Under the pieces are notes generated by a model. The model made no database searches. It saw only the letters and a program-made list of their open reading frames with translations, and was not told where the DNA came from. Below are positions 1 through 12,564 of a stretch of DNA of 64,000 nt, one piece after another. A program made the position numbers and the translations under genes. Within the stretch, counting starts at the first letter, position 1. Every line of letters begins with the position of its first letter. The stretch is taken from assembly GCF_020360975.1 (NCBI RefSeq), contig NW_025408667.1, positions 4,402,001-4,466,000 on the forward strand. Reading direction: 5' to 3'. This stretch comes from Hirsutella rhossiliensis (Eukaryota > Ascomycota > Sordariomycetes > Hypocreales > Ophiocordycipitaceae).

Positions 1-20
1 CGACCGCCAGACCGCCAGCC

Positions 21-2885
21 ATGGCGGCGGCCGTCGACTCGCGCCGCCTCAGCGACGCCCTCGTCTCCTTCTCACTCGACGGCCATTTCCCCGAAAACAT
101 CGCCGAGTTGCCGCCCGTCTCGGAAACGGACCTGGAGCCTGCCATCGGCGACCTGGCCACGACAAAAAACGAGCTCGAGGTACGGCGGCGCGTCCCCAGC
201 TCCTTGGCCTCGTTCCTGCTCTTACCTCTCTGCAGGCCCAGATCCACACCATAAACCAAGAGACCAAGGACGATGTGAGCTCTTGGGTTAGAAACGCAAA
301 GAGTCTTCAGGACGATATCATACGCTCAAAGACAATCGCAAACGACATTATACGCCAGGCCGAGGCGCCCCAAGTCTCGGGCGAGGCCATCCAAAATGCA
401 GAGGCCAGAGCCGACTTTCTCTGCCGCGAGGTCCAATACAGTCAGCAGCTTCACAGTGTCCTCCAGAAGATACAAAATGTCGCCCGGCTGTTGGGCAACG
501 TCGACAGGGCCAAGAATGAGCGTCGTGTCCTCGACTCGCTCCGACTCCTCGAACGTGAGTACTTGCCCGAAACCCACATGTCACGCCTGGACAATGCGCT
601 TATGGACATCTCAGAGTCATGGACAGCACTTGACCAGGTTGGTGTAAGCAAGTCCTGCCGGGTAATGAGGCTCCTCGACCTGAGGTCTTTTGAGCTCAAA
701 ACCCATGTCCACGACACGCTCAACCACATTTGGAAGTCCCTGATTAGCGTGGATATGGATGCTGGGAAAATCGTCATCTATGATGCTCTTCATGGTAAGT
801 TCTTGCATTCTTGGCCGCACTTCCGGTCGCTATGGATTCGAGTCGGTCGAGAAACGGAGAGAAACAAAAACGAATCGCTGATTGGGTCTGCAGAGGACAA
901 CATGACCCTCAACGATGCCGTCATTGGACTGAAAGCGTACAAGGAGACGGACGAGCGCATGGAGCAGCTTTGGCGCAACCTGGACGCTGCCATAGTATCT
1001 CCCCGCATGAATAACTCGGCATCCACCGTTCCAGCCGTCAAGGCCGAAGCCGATTCTCTTGAGCTCCACGGCCAAGCCGAAACCTCGGTCGACGCCCTCA
1101 TCTCGGACCTGGAAAAAGTGCTCGTCTTCCTGGCCCACAAGCTGCCGCCGGACCTCCTTCGGTCCCTGTCCAGCATCATGATGGCCGAAGTCGTCCCCAG
1201 GCTGATCCAGCAGTGGCTCAATCCTGCCGTGCCGCCTTCTCTCACCGACATGGCAAGCTTCCAGAACATGATTCGACGCACCAATGGCCTAGGTGCGACT
1301 CTGGAGGAAAAAGGGTATACCGGGCTCGACGAGCTCATCGAATGGGCTTCCAAGGCCCATATGACATGGCTCAACAAGTGTAGAGAATCTGCTTTGGATA
1401 CTGTCCGGACGCGGCTCACGAGAGGAATCGGCGAGTCGAAGCCGGTGGAGAAGGTTGAGAGGCACATGGTGTCCTTGACTGAGGGCAAGGAACTGGTTAC
1501 GACGGGCGCCGGCGCGACTGCGGATATAAACGACTGGGGAGAGGGCTGGGGCGATGCCTGGGACGACGACGATGGCGACACACAGGACGCCACCGGCTCC
1601 GACCCCCGGACTGGGATCCCATCTGATCACACCAAAGGCGAGGACGATGGCGCCGATGCTTGGGGCTGGGGCGAAGACGATGACGCCAAAAAGCCGGCCG
1701 AGGAAACCAAGATTGCAGCGGGAGAGGAAGACGACAGCGCCGATGCTTGGGGCTGGGGCGACGAAGATGCCACCGCGGAACCGGCCGTCGAGGGGAACAA
1801 GGCCCGAGGCGCATCCGCCCAAGAACGGGGGCAGAAGACGCGAGAGCTCGTGCTTAAGGAGACGTACCACATCTCTTCCATGCCGGAGCCTGTCCTCGAC
1901 CTCATTTTTGCCATCCTGGAAGACGGCGCGGCTCTGACCAAGGCGGGCAACGAGTACGATCTGGTTGCGGCGACCGCCCCGGGCCTCTTTAGCCTGCCGA
2001 CATTTGCGTTGGCCCTATTCAGGGCCATCTCGCCGTATTACTACTCGCTGAACGTCGGCGGCAACATGTGAGCTTAAGCTTCGGATCGCCGTCATGCCCA
2101 ACTTATACCACGGCGGGATGGAGTCGAGACTGACATAGTCCCGGTTTAGGTTTCTATACAACGACGCCATGTATATGGCCGAAAAGCTGGCCGATTTTTC
2201 ATCTGCGTGGAAGCTGCGCGACGGCCTGACGCCGCGCGCGCTCAACATGCTGCGCCTAGACAGTGACATCAAGACGCTGCAAAACTTTGCGAACCGCAGC
2301 TACGGCAATGAGATGAACATTCAAAAGACGGTCCTGCAAGATCTCCTTGGAGGCTCGCAAAGCCTGATGCAGCAAGACGAGATGGAAGCGGCTGTCGAAG
2401 CGGGAACGGCCCGCATCAGGACAATGGCGGCCACCTGGGAGCCCATCTTGGCGCGGTCCGTCTGGTCCCAAGCCATCGGCTCTCTCGCTGACGCGTTGGC
2501 CACGCGGCTCATTGGCGATGTGCTCGATATGTCTGCCATTGGGCAGGAAGAGGCGTACAGCATTGCCAAGCTCATCGCGTCGGCGACGGAGCTGGACGAC
2601 CTGTTCTTACCCAGCAAAATGGGAGCCGCGGCGGACCCCAGCGCCGACGAGGTGCCGACGACGGCGCAATACGCACCCCACTGGCTGCGGCTCAAGTATC
2701 TCGGCGAGGTGCTCCAGAGCAACCTCAATGAGGTCAGGTACCTGTGGTGCGACAGCGAGCTGAGCCTGTATTTCTCAGCTGAGGAGGTGATTGATCTCAT
2801 CGGGGCCAGCTTTGAGGACAATGCCCGGACGAGAGAGACGATCAAGGAGATTCAGAGCAAGCCAGAGCCGTTGGTGGGACGTTAG
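21..2885 (+). CDS. ZW10: ZW10/Dsl1-family centromere-kinetochore and ER tethering protein
   Basis: Exons join 21-179, 236-794, 894-2067 and 2150-2885 (875 aa). The frame is kept at each junction, and intron 2 is 99 nt and stop-free, so an unspliced reading inserts 33 false residues. The N-terminus carries the ZW10 pattern DDVSSWVRNAKSLQDDI followed by helical segments and KSCRVMRLLDLRSFELK. Residues about 450-535 are a very acidic linker with repeated Trp-Gly units (DAWGWG twice, plus GEGWGDAW). The C-terminal half, after residue 550, is helical with GNMFLYNDAMYMAEKL. Family knowledge: ZW10 is the Dsl1/NRZ tether subunit for Golgi-to-ER COPI vesicles, and in animals it also acts in the RZZ kinetochore complex. 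In fungi I infer the tethering role. The start at 21 is the first ATG, only 20 nt from the window edge, so an upstream exon cannot be excluded. Confidence 0.88.
1654..1765 (+). repeat. Internal coding repeat (Asp-Ala-Trp-Gly-Trp-Gly acidic units)
   Basis: A run of about 20 bases beginning gccgatgcttggggctgg occurs at about 1655 and again at about 1739, each followed by GAC-rich acidic codons. A diverged third unit lies near 1540. They encode the DAWGWG acidic linker of the ZW10 homologue and look like an in-frame duplication. Confidence 0.7.
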
Positions 2886-5800
2886 AGGCGCCTGGGCGTG
2901 TCCGCTGCAGGCGGGGCTGGTTTCTTGAACAGTTGAAACCTCGATATTCCCAAATACTTCATCTCGTTCAACCTTTGCCCTCCCGGAATCTTCAAAGCGA
3001 ATTACCGTACTGCCTGGCCTTGCTCAAACACGCTCGACGAAATGGCTCGGGCTGGAGACCCGATCTGGTTGGAATGCCGCTCATATCCGAAAGCGACGGC
3101 GACGATTGTCGAGGGCGGCGTTACCCCGAGGAGCGAACCTCATGGCTTGCTGGCGCCAGGTGGACTGCCATTATCACGTTTCCTCTTCCCTCAATCACAT
3201 GTCGTCATCCGCTCCCCACCCACCACCCTTGTACGGAGATGCAGGAGCGTGTATGCAAGAAGATGCATGCAGAACAGCTCACGAGGACGATACACGAGGG
3301 GGTTGATATGGAGGGAGGGCGTTGGGGAGCGTCGGCCAAATGTAGGAGAAAATCATACACACTTTGCTGGCTCGCAATCCCAAGTGGGAAAGCTGGCGCG
3401 CATGGTCAGCAGCTGAGGTCTGTCGTGGTTTCTCTGCCATAGTTTTTCCCCGAAATATTCTATTCTTCTCCCTCCCTCTCTCTCGCCCGTCAGCACTATT
3501 CCTGCAACCCGAGGACCGAGGCCAGCAGCTCTGACGCCCCATACCGTGCAGCATCACAACTCGGCTTCACGCCAACCCGAGAGTGAGAGAGTGAGGGCAC
3601 GAGCAACCCTGACCCGCGGGTGGACTGAAAAGAGGCATGGCAGAGGCGCAGGCTGCAGGCCACGGCGGCAGGCACGTTGCCTTCCACGTGGCCAGCAGCC
3701 AGCCAACAAGGAACACGGGAATAAGCCATAACTCGCCCGACGGACAAGGGGACGGTGGCGGTTCCCCCAGGCCCGCATCGACCACAGCGCTGGGCGTGAA
3801 ACATGACGGTTCCGCGGGGCTTGCGGGGGCGGCGCGCCCCGGGAGCTCATAAGGAGAGTGGAGATGGACAAGAGAGCCTGCAGACGCGTGGGCTGGGGAG
3901 GGGGGGGAATGGTTTGGCGGAAGAAATAGCAGAAGGGGGGAGGGAGGTATGACTTGCTCGAGACGTGCTGACACTCTCGCTCTGCCTTCTCAGCTTCCAT
4001 TTCGGGTCGCTGTCTGTTTGTCTGTCTCCTCTTTTCCCCGAGGAAACTCAATGCGTGACAGCCGATACGCGTCCACGATCCGTGCAACTCTCCCCCCTCA
4101 CGCATAGACAGCAGTCTATGCGAAATCCGAGCGACGGCGTCTTGTCCGTTGCCTGTAACGGCATCGTCGCCCCGCCTGTGGCTGGGACGCGCGACGATCT
4201 AAACGCCTTGGCGTCCTTGAACGTCACCTTCGCCATCCACCACCAGAAGCATCAGTATAATGAATGGATGCTGGCCCTGGCTGTAGACGTGCTGTCCAAG
4301 CGTGTATGTGTGCGATGGCATCGTCTGTCGTCTCTCCGCACCCGCGTCTCCGACCTTGTGGTCCTGACTCGAGGCAACGGGTGGAGAGAAGGGCGAGCGA
4401 GACGGGTGATGAGCATATAGGAATTGCCCACTTAATAATGTTAGAAGCATAAATACAAGGGCGGCGTGTGTATGTACAACTACTTACAAGGAGACGCTAT
4501 CGACTGGGAGGCATGATTTCACTCAGCTGCGTGGCAACGACCGGGGGGGTTACTGTGACGAGTCAGGCCGCACAGCACGACGGCGCGGGAGGCTTGTTGC
4601 TCCGTCGGCCGGGGCACTCTGGGAGCGAGTCAAGCGGCCAGGGGCTCTCGAAGAGGCGGGTGGAAGACCGGGGAAAGAAGAAACGAGCCGGGGCTTTGTG
4701 CTGTATGGGCTTTGTGCTGTATAGCATGTTTGTCCCCCCCCCTTCCCCCTCCTGGTTGACTCTCCTTTCTGACGAGCTTCCTGGCGAGTTCAATGGACGG
4801 CATGTTTCTTTTCAGAGTGTTGTCAGGCTTCGGTGGACCCAGGGCATGGATTTTGGCTTCCAACCGCAACGGCGTCTGTGGAGCGTGAAACCCGTGGGGG
4901 CTATATATAAGTGTCTGCGCATGTCAGTTGACTCCGGATACGTCGGCCTCTGCCTTTTTGCGACGAGACAAGCACGCCTGTCGTTCGAGAGGAGCATGAA
5001 CCCTGGACTGAGCCGCCAGATCGGGAGGAGAGGGTGTGTGTCCAGCGCCCCCATGGCTGGCTATTTCCCCTTTGTCCTCCAAGAACAAGCCCCCCATTGT
5101 GCTTGGTCGGTGTGGCTACCTGTGCTCGTATGCGGCGGTCTGCTGGAGTGAATGAGAGTCTGTGTGTCTGAGCTTATCCTGGCGAGCTTGGGGACGTGCG
5201 TTACTCGGCTTGTTTTCCGGAATAGGCGCAAACGAGACCAAACCGGGGAACGGGACTACGCATCAAGCTTACTCAGGGTGTGGCATCTCACGTCCATCCA
5301 TCCTCTCCATGATGCTACTCTCGTCCCCGGGTAGATCTGTGTACGTGGCGTGTGAGAGGAGCCGTGTCGTGGGTTAACATGTCGATATATCACGACTTAT
5401 ACCTCAGATCCGGAGCGCCCAACTACCCTCCATCACCTACTCTGTATCACTATGCAAACCCAAGGAATGGCCTCGACACACCCCCTTCGTCCCACGCTAT
5501 CGCTGTCAAGTTGCCATTTCCCATTTTGAGTAAAGCGAGCGGGCATCCAAGAAATCCCGAAGCTCCTATCTCCGTGCACGAGTGTGTTTCCCCCCTCCTC
5601 GTTTCCATCTCCACCCTTTTCTCGTCTCCTGACTCAGTTCACGCCCACTCCCCTTCTCCCTATACACCCGGTTCCCTCCCCCCTCCAATTAAAGTTCTAT
5701 CAGTTATATTCACCCTATTATCGGCTGACAAGTCTCTGCGCCGTCCTTGAAAGGCTGGGAAACGGGGGTGAATAGTAACGTGCACAAGACGAAACGGGAA

Positions 5801-8800
5801 CGGGTGGCGTTGCGGCCTTGGAAGACCTGCGACCAGGCCTCGTAGCGACGACGGTGGACGAGTGAAAAGCCCGCCAGATAGCTTGTGGGTTCACCGTCTG
5901 CTGCTTGTCCCTGGAGCCCCCTCTTCCTGCGGCCAGGATGCGAGGCGGCCCCTGGGAGTCCATCTCCTGACGAAGAAGGCATTGAAGACAGGCATGCGCC
6001 CCCTTCCAGCACCCCGGAGCAGCGGCCGTGACATGACGGGACCTCGCCCTGCCCACCCCATCCGCCATGCTGGCCAGCGCGAGAGCCCCCTTCCGCGGCG
6101 CCGCCTTGGACCGCGAATGACTCGCCGGTGTCGACCCGGGCGGATGTTCGGGGGCGCCGGCCGGCCCGGACGCGCTCAGCGGGAACCGTCGCTGATCATC
6201 TCGGGGATAGCCCTGTCTTTCCGAATAGGGGGAGGACGCGTTTACTTGACCTTGGAGCACACTCTTGAAAGGGGGTTCGGTGCTTCGGATCACACCACTT
6301 GGTCCTGTGCTTTTGCCCCTTGACGGGGAGGGATTGGCGGCAATCATGTCTGGAGCGGCATGGGCGGTTCCGCCGTGCTCTGTAGCGTCTCTGCAGCCCG
6401 CTGTCAAGAGGCGGCCGGCCCCGTGATGTCCAAGATCATAAAGCGAGAGCCGCGACGACGACGATGGACGAGGACCAAAGGACCTCGAAGCCGACGGATA
6501 CTCGCCGACGCGCTCCGAGCTCCGCCTTAAAACATGGCGGGACCCGGGAAGTCGACCGTTTCAACACCCCAAGGCAACGCGACGGCCACCGGGAACCGAG
6601 AGAAGAAGAGAGCCATGACTCGGTCGGGAAAAAAGGGGGGGGGCTGGTGCGCCCCGAGAAGGGGCCACAAGATGCCCCAGTCTCCGGGGAAGCCTTGCGC
6701 CGGCAACAGATACGAGCCTCTTCCTCTCCTCGGGGCCGGGACGAAGACACGGCGCCTGGGGAGTTGCGTGCCCGCGCGGATGGCTTTATCCCGGCCTGCA
6801 CCCCCGACTGAGGCCTGGTGGTCCCGGGGCGCCGGGATATGGCGGCATCTCGGAGAGTTTTGCGTGTGTGTATGGCGGGCGTTGGCGGGACGAGTGAGCC
6901 GCGATCTGCAGGGAAAGGTAGGAGGGGGATGACGACGGTGCACGAGGAGGAGGAGGAGGCGGACGAGGAGGAAGAGGAGGGCTGGACGAGGCAGGTTAGC
7001 ACGTGGCCACGACGACCTTGAGCTCCGCCCTTTCCTTGCGCTCGCCTCCTCTGGCTCCAGGAGACAGAGAGTGAGGCTTCAGGTCGATGGGGGCGTATAG
7101 AAGAAAGGCTGGTCCGCCGCAGAACAAAGAGCAGCCAAGTCCGTCCACCCTCCCCCCTTCTACCCCCCTCCCTCAATCCCAACGACTCATAGCCAGAACC
7201 CAAATACAAGTGCAAAGAAGAACCATCAAACAGGCCAGCAAGAATGAGCAATGCGTGTCTCGGACCGTACATGTTGATCCCCGCGTATGTATGTCTCTTC
7301 CCCTCCTCCCCCCCCCTTGTTATTTCCGTCCATCCATCAACTGCCACGAATCTCTCGCGACATCAGCAGCCTGCCCACGTGAGAGCCCGTCGCGGGGGCC
7401 GCCCCCGAGGCGGGGAGAGGAGCAAATAGGCCCTGTCCTCGTTTCTTCTTCCCCTTCGGGCGCTCGCTCACTTTGGTTTCGGCCGAAGCAAGAGAGCGTG
7501 GTGGGTGGGTGTGTGCCATCCATGGACGCACATATAATTAGATTGTGCTGTGTATTCGTAGCTTTTGTTCGGTGTGTCTCGGCTGGATACAGGCTTGCAT
7601 GGTCCTCGGCCGGAGCAAGCATAGCCATGGACAACTCCGCGTCTCCAGAGCATACCGACAGTACAATATCCAGCAATCAGCAGCAACAGCATTCAACCCC
7701 AGACCCCAGCCTTCGACGTCTTCTAGAAGCCCCCCCCCCCCTCCTTTGCCCGTGGAGGCGGGTAATACATACATAACATGCATGCAGGCGTCCATAAACG
7801 ACTGACCTACATGCGTCCCGCACACTCCCCCCCCTATCCTCTTGCTCGCCCTCACCCTCACACTCGCGCCCACAATCACACTTACACTTACATCAACTAC
7901 GTCAGACACGTACGCCCGTAGACAGTCAACTCACTTACAGCCCAGCCTAACCCCTCGCAGCGCCTCCCCTCCCCCGTATAATGGTCTCGTCGGAGAAGCA
8001 AGGGTGAGTAACATGGGGCGAACCATGGAGAGCAGTCCACTAGCCCCCAGCCAGCGTCTTCCTCCCCTAGCTTTCCTCGTCTTCCCTCTCTCTTTTTGCT
8101 TTCGTCTCCTTTGGCTACTAGGCTGCCATTTGTCTGCACCAATACTACATGGCAAAGACGAGACAATGACGAATGAGTAGACATGCTCTTTCGCAATGAG
8201 CCTGTCATGCCATGCATTCGGGGTGTTGTTCGCGTCTCCCTTGGAGGACTCCCATCCGCCCAGCGAATCCAATAGGATTTCTACCAACAGTCGGTCAGAG
8301 GGAGAGATGAAAAGGTTGCCGTGAGCACACTCTACCAAGGGCACAAAGCATTGAGTGAGCATTCGTACACGCCGTCTCCTTGAACCCCCCTCGTATGTCG
8401 TCCTCGCCGCTCTCGGGCGGATGGACAAAGATCCATAGGCAACTGCCAGCCAACCCAACCGAGAGTGGCCGCCCGATCGTCAACGTACAGTAGTGGCTGC
8501 TACCGTCCACCCTGCATGCCCTCCATCGGCCCGTGCCATGGGACTCATACCGCTCCGCTCCCCTCTCGGCTCCCTGCCCAACATGCGGCTCCTCGTTCCA
8601 ATGGTACCTCGTGACTGATTTTGAAAAGTAGCCCGAGTTGGCAACGGAGGAGCGCATGGAAGGGAGCAGCATCTCGGGGAGCTGCTGCGCCATGCCACCC
8701 CAGCCGCCAGATTGAACCGTGGTCTGCACAGACCTGAGGGGAGGAGACTTGGCCGTGACAGGCACAACGAACTGGCATGGTCTGTGCCCGAGGGGGGCTG

Positions 8801-9280
8801 AGAGAGAGATGAAAAGAAAAAAGGGTTCGTGCCGCGGGACGCCAGAGATGTTAGTCGGTAGTCGACCAACTAGTCCGAGGCCGGTGGCGGCTATTGCCAA
8901 TGCCAGCTTCACACTGAGACATCCGCAAAGATTGACGGGAATAAGGAAATATCAGAATGAAACAAAGCGACAATGGTCTCGGAAGGGGGGAAAGCCTCGG
9001 CTGCAAGGCAATAGGGTATCGGAACACCGCAGATGCGAGTCATGGCTGCCGCCAACCCATGTCGTCTTGCCTGCCTCGACCTTGGTTCACCAGATTCGCC
9101 GCACCATAACGACCTTGGACCTCTTTCCCCTCTCATTTGCTGAAAGAGGAGGAGGAGGAAGAAGGGTCTTGCGTTGGTTCGCCTCGCGTGGCCACGGTGC
9201 GACACCCACCTGGCCATGATGCCGCCGTGGCTGCCTCGTCAGTTCCCCCGTCGTCGGCTGCGGCGGCCACGCGTCGTCCT
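2886..9280. other. Gene-poor region A: no supportable gene
   Basis: The first part holds the 3' flank of the ZW10 gene. The remainder alternates pyrimidine-rich tracts (for example 5585-5720 and 7140-7330), homopolymer C runs and purine tracts. Open frames of 200-300 codons exist on both strands (for example 6436-7347 minus and 5718-6407 minus), but they are compositionally biased, lack known domains and overlap simple repeats. The region could contain long untranslated leaders or non-coding transcripts. I see no tRNA and no transposon. Confidence 0.5.
6943..6991 (+). repeat. GAG/GAA trinucleotide repeat
   Basis: A purine-only triplet run of GAG units with GCG, GAC and GAA interruptions. It supplies the poly-Ser stretch of the spurious minus-strand frame across it. 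Confidence 0.8.
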
Positions 9281-9284
9281 CGTT

Positions 9285-9306
9285 CAGTACAGGTACAGTA
9301 CAGGTA
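9285..9306 (+). repeat. Tandem 11-bp repeat CAGTACAGGTA x2
   Basis: Two exact adjacent copies of CAGTACAGGTA at 9285-9295 and 9296-9306. This is the first of the GTAC-motif clusters. Confidence 0.85.
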
Positions 9307-11737
9307 CATCGAGGCGCATGCGTGATCGACTTTGGGCACCGTCAGTTCCACCCATATTGGCCCAACCATCACTGCGGCAGCCGAGTAGGTAGCATCTCGA
9401 GAGCGTTGTGCTTGGCCTGTCTCAGCTGCTTCTCCAACACCAACCAGCCCACCAATGCGCTGCTGCATCGGGTTCACCAATAGAACCCTGGGACTCGGTA
9501 ACGATTTCCTTCAAAGAGCGAAGACGACGAGGCGACAACTCGAGCCGGCTGGATTTGGCTGCCGCTGCGCACCTAGAATTCTCTTGTTCCCATTCAAGAG
9601 CCGTCACGCGCCCATCTGCATCGCTGGCGTCACCCAAGGCTCCAATATTAACTCCTCGAAGCAGGTTGATGTCTCGTGGACTCGGTCGTCATTGGGAAAG
9701 GCGAGCCTCCGGCCCGTGACCGAGGGCATCGTCCACGGGAAAAGCAAGGCCCCTTGAGTGGCTTGAGTGCCCTGCATTCGGTGCATGGACCGCCAGCGTG
9801 TATACTGCCGTACGTCAGCCGAGCCCAGAAACGGCATGGTCTTGTAGCTTAGCATGTCGTGTCGGTGCCGAGGGCGGTCCCGGCTGGCGCGTCGGACCGT
9901 GGAGGGCGGATGCGGCGCCCGGCTCGCGTACATCCGTCGAGGGCGGCCAAAGGACTGATCCCTCCTCCGTCTGCGGTCCCTCATCCCTCTGCAGATCCGA
10001 ATTCTGACTCACTCGAGCCTCAACGAAACCCGGCTAGGACGAATCAAGCATACCGTCGACCAAAGAGCAGGGCTCAAGTGAAAGGAACCTGCATGTCGAG
10101 CCATCAAGGTGAGTCTGGACTTGGAGCCGGAGCTGAGAGGGAGTGCTTGGTCGTCCCTTGACATCATACGCCGTACGGCAGTCCGAAGAACTGTTTGAAC
10201 CGTTCCTTGGCGCCATCCGAGGGTCATGTCACGTAGTGGTAGAGCCGCAATTGTGCATGTGTCCCGGCTCGGGTGGCTCGGCCACTTCCCTGGCGGATCG
10301 TGCAGGGCCCAAGATCCACGTGCCGTCCATCGATAGGTGTACGCCTTCCCATCCTTCCAGCGCCATGAGCTTGGCCCAGGAGGGCGTCCGTGGATGGTGT
10401 CGGGGCCTGGAGGAAATCTCCGATTTCTCTCGCATCAGATGCGACGCTGACAAAAGGCCAACGGGGAAAGTCATGTCGTGCGCTGACAGCCCAGGTCACC
10501 AATCGTCCGTGTCGGGCGACTTAGAGACTGAGACAGAAGGCTAGGGAGCTCCGCGACTGGGCACCACGTTGACGCGTTTCCAAAGGCCGGGGAAAGGAAA
10601 GAAACACGACCAATTGGCACAGGAAAGGACGCCCCGTCACAGCTGCAGCCTCGGCCACCAAAGGTCACGAGGCGCGACAATGGCGAATCAGTGTTTACCA
10701 TGGTCCCACGAGATGGCCATAGCGGACGACTGCCAATCAACCGCGACATGGCAAGCGAAGTAGACGCATGATATAGGCGGTTTCGAGGAGCGCGGAACAA
10801 ACGCGTGTCAAGAGCAGAGCCAAGAAGTCGCAGTAGGCGAGCCAAGCCGCAAGTTGGCCACAACAGCAGTCACCGGTCCATCACGGGCGTGGTCTTGTGC
10901 GCCTGCGCGCCCATCCTGTCACGCAATATCTGATGGTCTGTGCCATGACTCGACTCAGCGAACATGCTCTCAGGGTGCAAAGGGTGTTGTTGGTACTTGG
11001 ACGGAACGCAGTTTTAGGCACCAAATCCGTCCTTCTGGAAACCAGTCTCTCTGCCTGCCGTGGCAGGGTCTGTCATGTGCATTCGTCGGGCAGCCATATC
11101 TGCTCACTTTGTATGCAGAATCTCTGCGCCGTGCGCCGTAGAAGAGACTTGCGTGCATGCATGCATGGGATACGTCACGGTGGATCGAAGCACCACTCGG
11201 CAATCAGGTTTGATTGTCAGGTTGTCCCTCGCCCGAGGACAGGGTCGGAATCAGACGGCGTACCGGCATCGCGTCGCCGCCGTGCGACCGGGAGGCGGTT
11301 CCGCATTGCTCATGCTTCGGTTCCATGCCCCTTGCGACGACGCAGCCGCGTGAGTGGCCCTGACCGAGACGAGAGCGTCCAATGCTTAGCTGTTGATCCG
11401 GTGCAGGGATGGGGGCGCATATGGAAGCGTCAGTCCTGTCCAGCTCATGCCGCGGGAGAGAACTCATGGGCTTTGGCTCCTCCTGGACCTCTCTCGGAAA
11501 CCCCTCAATAGACCCCAAAGCCGAGTGCATACATGCGTAGGGCTGCACGCACGTCGGCAAAATACACGCTCCCGCCGATTGGCCGCAGCGTGGGCGAGGG
11601 ACGTCATGGCGCGCATCGTCCGGGGCGGCAGCCATTCAAAGTGGCCCAGCTTGCCGGATCCAGCTATTGATAGGTACAGTACAGTGCCGAGTACCTGGCC
11701 GAATGTTCCCATTTCTTCTAGCGCGTGGGCGAGGGAG

Positions 11738-11773
11738 GGCGTGAGCGTAGGCGTGAGCGTAGGCGTATGCGTC
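11738..11773 (+). repeat. 12-bp tandem repeat GGCGTGAGCGTA
   Basis: Two exact copies (11738-11749 and 11750-11761) and a diverged third (GGCGTATGCGTC, 11762-11773). Confidence 0.85.
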
Positions 11774-12530
11774 TCCAGCGGTCCCCATTCTCGTCGGCGT
11801 CACCGCATCTGAGATTGACTGCCAAGGAGGTGCTGAGCCCGTCATCTGTCGCGGCCACCTGACGCTGCTGGGCGCGAATCGCCAAATGTCGGTGAAAGTG
11901 CTCCAGGTCGAATGCCTTCGCGTGCCCAACGTTGGCCTCGCAGCCCCCTTGTGCACTTTTGTCGACCCCGCGCCGTCGCAAGGGGGAAGAGAGAGAAAAG
12001 GTGAGAACAAAGAAAATTGCAGCATGCTGACGACACAAGGGCGGAGCCCGCCGGTGCCAATGAGGATGGGTGCTTCGATGGGACCGGCCTGAGGCCAACG
12101 CGCAGGTCGGGGCTGACCAACGCCTTGCAGATGAGACCACCCATCACTCGGGGAGACGCCATCGTGGCCCTGGGGAGGATGCCAGTATGATGGCGGCCAC
12201 TGCTCAGACGAATGACGGCTTGGGAACGCACTCGAGGGTCATCGTTTCTTTTCTCGTGCCAAGCTCCAAGTCGGCTGCAAACTCTTACGACGACTGAATT
12301 TCCACCGCTGCTCGGCAGTGGCAGGAACGGGCTGTAAGTGCCAGGCACCTCTGTACCTCCAAACCCCGGTGACGTCGCCACTTCGTAAGAGTATCGGTAC
12401 ATATGAGGCCCGGCACAGCTCGAGAAGATGAGGTAAGCAAGCGGAAATGCGGTGAAGCAACACTACTTCGCTCGGTGACTCATCCCTTTCATTGGATTGA
12501 CCGAAACAGACTCGGTAAGTCCCTAGGCAA

Positions 12531-12564
12531 GTACCTACCTAGGTAGGTACTGTAGGTACCTAGT
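12531..12564. repeat. 20-bp perfect palindrome GTACCTACCTAGGTAGGTAC and flanking half sites
   Basis: Positions 12531-12550 read gtacctacctaggtaggtac, identical on both strands. This is followed directly by tgtaggtacctagtt, a second partial copy. It is the clearest member of the TACCTAGGTA motif family in this gap. Confidence 0.85.

Noticed and set aside
5718..6407. 229-codon minus-strand open frame ending in a presequence-like Ser/Arg segment
   Set aside because: No recognisable motif, no supporting splice neighbours, and similar length frames occur by chance in this GC-rich region.
6436..7347. 303-codon minus-strand open frame
   Set aside because: Composition is Ser/Arg/Gly-rich and generated in part by the GAG repeat at 6943-6991. 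There is no domain-like pattern, and good coding neighbours look different.
7087..7776. 229-codon plus-strand open frame
   Set aside because: It crosses C-homopolymers and pyrimidine tracts and has no domain content.
8295..8912. Minus-strand frame with a signal-peptide-like start
   Set aside because: The apparent first residue is a GTG codon, not ATG, and the rest lacks any family pattern.
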